Assembly: GCA_036939355.1 (NCBI GenBank)
Contig: JALLAP010001700.1
Coordinates: 1 to 10,954, forward strand
DNA from: Thalassiosira profunda
Lineage: Eukaryota > Bacillariophyta > Thalassiosirophyceae > Thalassiosirales > Thalassiosiraceae
DNA length: 10,954 nt
Direction: 5' to 3'
Position 1 is the stretch's first letter, and the number at the start of each line of letters is the position of its first letter. The notes beneath the pieces were generated by a model that made no database searches, was not told the origin of the DNA, and saw nothing but the letters and a program-made list of their open reading frames with translations. A program made the translations under genes and the position numbers. Shown here one piece after another: positions 6,767 through 10,954 of the stretch.

Positions 6767-8114
6767 TCACCAGATATCGTAGGTCAGCAGTCTGTCTCCA
6801 ATGAGAACCCTCAGCACAACCACCGGCACCCACAGCTTGTACTTTCCCACACCACAGCAGCGGAGGAAGTACAGCAAATATCCAAGGACGAATAACCCGA
6901 TAGCATCCGGAGTCCGACTGTAGAACGTGCTTCGAGCGGCCACAAGGTATGGTAGGATCAGGGAGATGGTGTACACTCCATGGTACGTTCTCGTGGAGAT
7001 GATGCCCTTCCGGACCATGGTCATCAGGAACGCGGCAAGTTGGATTGCGAGCATGACCGAAAAGCTCCAGCACGGATTGGCCATGGCCAGAACGGCAAGC
7101 GTGGCCATGAATTGGCAGTACGCGTAGAATTGCTTGAACCGTCGCTGGGTCGCCATGCTGCAATCCTCCCAGTAGGGCATCGTGGCAGTGGTGCTCTCCA
7201 TGGTGCACGCGCGCAGCCTCTCCGTCGCCATATCGGCCGCGTATAGCGCCCCGAGAACGCTCATTGAATTGACGACCACGGCAATCTTTCTCACAGTCGG
7301 CGCGTGATCAAAGAAGACGGAGGTCCACGAGCAGACGCTCCCTACGAGCGACCGCGAGGCGAAGATTATTGAATGCATCCTGAACTCCTTCCATATCATC
7401 GGGGCGCCGACAATCCGCTCCTTGGGCACGGTGCGAAAGATGAGCGATGAGAGGCTCAACAGCGCGTGCGGGACGAGGCAGAGAATGATCCAGGCGCTCG
7501 GGCCCGCTCCGTTTCTGTGTCCAAAACCGGCAGACACGTCCCCGAAGAGCATCTGGCAGAAACGAAAGAGGTAGTGGAGGAGGACGAAGAGGCCGCAGGA
7601 TTTGTGCAGGTTCCGCGGATCCTCGTGCGTGAAGAGCTTCGTCCTCCACGCCGCGGGCGCCGGCGCCGGCGTGGCAGATCTGCTATCACCGGCCGCGCTG
7701 GACTGGATGGAAGCGCCCTTCCCCTCGGCGCGGAACTTCGCCAGGAGATCGACGGCGTGCTGGGAGTGGCCGACGCGGGCGAAGGCGGTGGTGGCGTCCC
7801 GGCCGTGGAACTTGCGGAGAACCGCGGCCCCTCCGGGGTGGGCGTTCGCCCTATCATTGCATTGCAAGCATTGCAATTAAATGCATAAGATTGCATACAT
7901 GCAAGTATCGTTGCAACGTAAACGCACGCCAAAGTTGCAAACCACGCAGTTCTCACCACGACGAAAGGTCATAACTCGCCCCCGCGAGGGTGAGGGTGCA
8001 CTCGAAGTCGACCGCGGCCTTCGTCGGGGCGACGCGGTCGAAGCGATGATGGCCCTTCGCTGCCCCTGCTCCTCCCGCGCCCCCTCCCTCCTTGCGTTGG
8101 CGGAGGACCAGCAT
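6767..8114 (-). CDS. Cytochrome b5-like domain fused to a multi-pass membrane protein of unknown function (2 exons)
   Basis: Exon 1 is 8114-7957 and exon 2 is 7850-6767 on the minus strand; together 1242 nt, 413 aa. The ATG at 8114-8112 is the first after an in-frame TAG eight codons upstream of it. Splicing joins LAGASYDLSS to WANAHPGG, re-forming a cytochrome b5 heme-binding core: His57 in HPGG and His81 in GHSQHA are the expected axial heme ligands, 24 residues apart as in classical cytochrome b5 (His39/His63). GRDATTAF between them is also typical. The domain is short at its N-terminus, lacking the usual opening segment before the YDL strand. A Pro/Ala linker follows, then about 350 residues with roughly eight hydrophobic segments (for example LFVLLHYLFRF, AWIILCLVPHALLSL, SFSVMLAIQLAAFLM, AIGLFVLGYLLYFL). 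A His-containing stretch LFTHEDPRNLHK precedes the first. No desaturase His boxes (HxxHH) are visible. Electron transfer to a membrane reaction is plausible, but the enzyme activity is not recognisable. Confidence 0.82.
7851..7956 (-). other. Intron of the b5-membrane protein gene
   Basis: On the minus strand the donor is GTGAGA (from 7956) and the acceptor is GATAG (ending 7851), 106 nt, phase 2. The split Trp codon TG|G is rebuilt inside the cytochrome b5 core, which is strong support. The intron holds six TTGCA pentamers read on the plus strand, several of them close together as ATTGCA near the acceptor. Confidence 0.9.
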
Positions 8115-8245
8115 GGCTCTTTTGTTCTGCGTGCGCCACTACTTATTCTTCGTCATTGAGGAGTAAAGCGGCAAGTGGAGGTGTTCGCATCGTTGATCGC
8201 TTCCAGTGGTTCTCTCTTCTTACTTCTTCTCCTCCCCATCAAAAG

Positions 8246-8253
8246 TCACGTGA
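8246..8253. promoter_or_regulatory. Palindromic G-box TCACGTGA
   Basis: This is a perfect 8-bp palindrome with the CACGTG core recognised by many bHLH and bZIP factors. It lies about 130 bp upstream of the minus-strand ATG and 226 bp upstream of the plus-strand ATG. Binding is inferred. Confidence 0.35.
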
Positions 8254-8260
8254 ATTACGC

Positions 8261-8291
8261 TCCGTCACGCTTCGAAGTAATCCGTCACGCT
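8261..8291. repeat. 11-nt direct repeat tccgtcacgct, centres 20 bp apart
   Basis: The two copies at 8261-8271 and 8281-8291 are identical. The 20-bp period equals about two helical turns, so a protein bound to each would face the same side. Each copy contains CGTCA, the reverse complement of the TGACG bZIP half-site. Confidence 0.6.
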
Positions 8292-8478
8292 AAAAAGCCA
8301 ACGGGCGGCCTAGCCTCGATTTGAGTTGGGCGCGCGGCACGGCGGCAAGGCACGGCCTACAGGCAGCACGCAAGCGGCGGCCTCCTCCCCAACCCCGCGG
8401 CGGCGCGGCAGAGTGCATCGATCGGCCGAGTGTGGGCGGCGGAGAGCGCGAGTTAGTTGTGGATAGAAATTGAGGGAG

Positions 8479-10954
8479 ATGTCGCTGCTCGACTCAAACT
8501 CAATGAGCGATGCGGATTGTGACGCGGACGAGAGCCTGCTCGTCTCGCCCAAGGCCTCGCCGGGGGCCGACCGCGCCTCCAACAGCAACGGAACGATGGA
8601 AAAGGAAGGAGATGTTGGCGGCGCGGAGGGTAGTCAGCCCGCTGTGGGCGCCACCAACAACGCCGACACCAGCAACCAAAATGCCAACGGCCAAAACGAC
8701 CAAAATGCCAACCACCAACTATTCGACAGCCGGCCCTCCTCGGCCGACGACTCCTTCGCCGCCGAACGGGCGACCCTCCGCACCCCCGCCAAGCGACGAA
8801 CGATGGACTACGCCGCGGCCTTGGAGGAACTGGAGGGACTGGCGCCCACCCCGGCCGTCGATCGAACGAGAGAGGCAGACTGTGAGCGGAGGGACGAGGG
8901 GGCCGAAGACGGGAGGGGCGAGGAGGGCGGGGAGCACGGGCGCTTATTTGAAGAGGAACCGGGGTACGTCGAATCGCCCCAAGGGGCACCCGAGGGGGGA
9001 CCCGCGGAGGAGAAGAAGTCATACACCCGTCCCCTGAGCGTCGATCCCGCCGCGTGGGGGTCGCCGGAGGTGCGGGAGCTGACCCCCCGCCAGCTGGCCG
9101 AATTGCTGGCCCGGTCGGCTTCGGAGGGGCAGGAGTCGCCGTTGCGGGAGGCGTCTGGTGGCGAAGGATCGGGGAAGAGGTTGCCGGAGCCGTCGGTGGA
9201 GACGGAGGAGGAGCCTCATGCACCTGAAGAAGAATCGAGCCCTTGTTTGGCCGATCCCGAGACAGCGGCCGAGGCACCGTCGGCGGAGGCCGAAGATGTG
9301 AAGGTTGATATGGACGCCAGCGCGGAAGCGGCGGCAACAACCGAAACGAGCGAGAGCTCCAACAATTCTTCGGACCCTTCCGGCATTGCCACGGCCGAAC
9401 CCGCCTCGGTGTTCCGCATGCCGTGCATCCGCGACTCCAACCCCCACGAGCCTCCCGAGATGGAGCTGCAGATGGGCCATCCGGTCAACAGCAGCGACGA
9501 CGATCGTGCCACTCTGCCGGATGCTCCCAGTTGCGACGACGAGAGGGTCACCGACGCTGATCTTTCCATGGAGGTGGCCAAGGCCGCCGAGTGCGGGCCA
9601 TCGAACCGCGAGCTGCTGGAAGATAGCAATCGGGTGGACGAGTTGGGCGTGGTGCCGGAGGCGGAGGTTGCGGACGGTTGGGCCCACGCCACGGAGCGCC
9701 TCGAGGACGAGGCCGGTTTGCTTGGCGGCCAGGAGAAATCATTCGAAGAAGAAGAAGAAGCGGTGGCCGGCACGGGCAACGGCGAGAAACTACCCAGGGA
9801 CTCGCTCGGCTCCCCCAACAGCAACGACGGGCCGGCGTTCCGCGCCCCCCTCGACGATCCGTCCGACTCCCCGCAACTGGATTTCTCCCAACTCACCGCC
9901 CGCAAGGGCGCCCGGAAGAGCCGCCACTTCGGCGACCACTCGACGTTGGACATCAGCCACGACGGCGGCGACGTCGCCCCGTGGGACGCCCTGGAAAACA
10001 GTCTTGACGACAGCGACGACGAGGCGGGCTACGACGACAAGACCCAGTCGGAGTACGTGGAGACGATGCGCGCGTCGATTGCGAGCTACTTCTCGGGACG
10101 GTCGTCCGTGGCGCCGTCGGTGGCGGAGGAGGAGGCCGGGGGCGGCAATCGGGACTCGGGCCCCGAGCGTCCGGCGCACATCTTCGCAGGCGACGACGTC
10201 GGACGCGTCCACGGCGTGCAGAGCGTCACGTACGAGCGGTTCGAGGGCGTCCTCGGCGAGCTGCGGGAGAAGCAGCAGTTGGGTTNGCGTGCAGAGCGTC
10301 ACGTACGAGCGGTTCGAGGGCGTCCTCGGCGAGCTGCGGGAGAAGCAGCAGTTGGGTTTCGATGCAGCGGAAGAAAGCGCCGATGCGAGTCCTTCCGTGG
10401 AGCGCGCCGTGGACTTGGCTCCGGCGGCCGATGAATTCCACCGCCTGAGGGAGCAGGAATTTGGATGTGCCGATGCCCCCATCGACAGCGATGCGGCTGC
10501 AGACAAAGATACATTCAGTCCTTTGGAGAGCGAGAGCGGTTTGAATGCTGCCCAAGAGAGCTTCTCCTCAGACAAGGGTGACAATTCCCTGTTGGAAGAG
10601 AGCCAGTTGCCGGTCGAAAACCCGGTCGAAGATGCGTACCAGCTGCCCTTCCCGGGCCCCACTGCTGCCCCGGTGGACAAGAGCTCTTCTTTGGAAGAAG
10701 AGCCCAACTCCATTCAGATGAACTCTTCTCCAATCGATGAAATGGTCGACGAAAGAAAGTCATCGAGCGAGCGTCAACTGCAAGCGAAGAGCTTCTGTGA
10801 CGACGTTGTCGAAACGTCCATTGCTGGTGTGGCATCTCAGTTTGCGGCTGAAGACGAGAAGCATGAAATGGGCTCGTCTCTCGACAAATCCCACGACAGC
10901 TCATCAAACGACGACGTTTTGGCGCCATCACTTTTTGGTGCGGAAGCTCAGCTG
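8479..10954 (+). CDS. Very acidic, probably disordered protein of unknown function, 3' partial
   Basis: I do not recognise this gene. The ATG at 8479 follows an in-frame TAG at 8464-8466 and begins MSLLDSNSMSDADCD. With the duplicated gap block counted once, the frame runs without a stop to the last base of the window (2403 nt, 801 codons), so the gene continues beyond. Composition is rich in Glu, Asp, Ser, Ala and Pro, with an Asn/Gln-rich patch near residues 58-80, built partly from a 14-nt direct repeat (8675-8688 and 8699-8712), and a five-GAA run at 9745-9759 (EEEEE). A few stretches look less disordered: a segment with SPEVRELTPRQLAELLARS, EYVETMRASIASYFSG, and YERFEGVLGELREKQQLGF, which could be short helices. 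No signal peptide or membrane segment is visible, so the protein is probably cytosolic or nuclear. No intron is apparent. The coding sequence is very GC-rich until about 10360 and less so afterwards. Confidence 0.78.
10214..10358. repeat. 72-bp identical direct copies flanking N at 10286 (assembly join)
   Basis: Bases 10214-10285 and 10287-10358 are identical over 72 nt with one N between them. The block encodes YERFEGVLGELREKQQLG of the acidic protein. Counting it once restores a frame that stays open for a further 199 codons to the window end; without this the protein appears to stop at 10432-10434 after a run of Arg-rich nonsense. Confidence 0.93.

Larger units (their letters stand above)
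8115..8478. promoter_or_regulatory. Shared upstream region of two divergent genes
   Basis: These 364 bases separate the start of the b5-membrane gene (-) from the start of the acidic protein gene (+), so they must hold both leaders and promoters. No gene is seen. A dense site cluster lies at 8245-8291: an 8-bp palindrome TCACGTGA (8246-8253), the 11-nt repeat tccgtcacgct twice (8261-8271, 8281-8291), and the palindrome CTTCGAAG (8270-8277) between them. The region toward the acidic gene is strongly GC-rich. Confidence 0.6.

Noticed and set aside
8453..9340. Pro/Arg-rich minus-strand frame (and 9019-9687, 9216-9953, 9790-10713) opposite the acidic protein
   Set aside because: Strong GC bias keeps several frames open. 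These have biased Pro/Arg/Ser composition and no motifs, while the plus frame has a defined start after a stop and stays open across the corrected join.
2215..10358. True frameshifts or pseudogenes at 2287, 2959, 5147 and 10286
   Set aside because: All four are explained by 72-bp duplicated overlaps around one N; the genes are otherwise intact with conserved active sites.

Overview
This is a eukaryotic nuclear segment. It has short spliceosomal introns (64-106 nt) with GTGAGT/GTGAGA donors, signal peptides, Ser/Gly/Lys and Thr low-complexity linkers, and genes on both strands with no operon structure. The protein styles point to a photosynthetic stramenopile, most likely a centric diatom of the Thalassiosira type: Ser-Gly-Lys-Ser-Gly-Lys repeats, Trp/Lys-alternating secreted regions, a C-E-D-G-I-D-N-D motif, and a small Cys/Trp tail motif. 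That placement is an inference from style; no marker gene is present.

Layout, left to right. (1) 3-665, +: the 3' part of a basic, Ser-Pro-rich protein ending in a small beta-rich module. (2) 1020-3496, +: a four-exon secreted purple acid phosphatase (699 aa after gap correction) with all its metal-binding motifs. Behind the enzyme it carries a Cys-rich region, an Asp-rich putative metal-binding motif, a Thr-rich linker and a terminal Cys/Trp motif. (3) 4287-6464, +: a two-exon secreted heme peroxidase (676 aa after correction) whose N-terminal half alternates Trp-rich and Lys/Ser-rich blocks, like diatom biosilica proteins. (4) 6767-8114, -: a two-exon cytochrome b5-like domain fused to a multi-pass membrane protein of unknown function (413 aa). 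(5) 8479-10954, +: the 5' part (801 codons) of a very acidic, probably disordered protein that runs off the window. Genes 3 and 4 converge across 302 bp. Genes 4 and 5 diverge from a 364-bp shared upstream region.

Four single N bases (2287, 2959, 5147, 10286) each sit between two identical 72-bp copies. This is best read as unmerged contig overlaps in the assembly. Counting each duplicated block once (a 73-nt excess) restores one continuous frame in all three affected genes and gives lengths divisible by three (2100, 2031 and 2403 nt). The apparent frameshifts and the apparent duplicated phosphatase active-site motif should therefore not be taken as biology.

The genes need not form one pathway. 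The phosphatase and the peroxidase both look extracellular or cell-wall associated: the first for phosphate release from organic esters, the second probably for oxidation chemistry at or in the cell wall. The most interesting object is the peroxidase fused to a cingulin/silaffin-like Trp/Lys domain.
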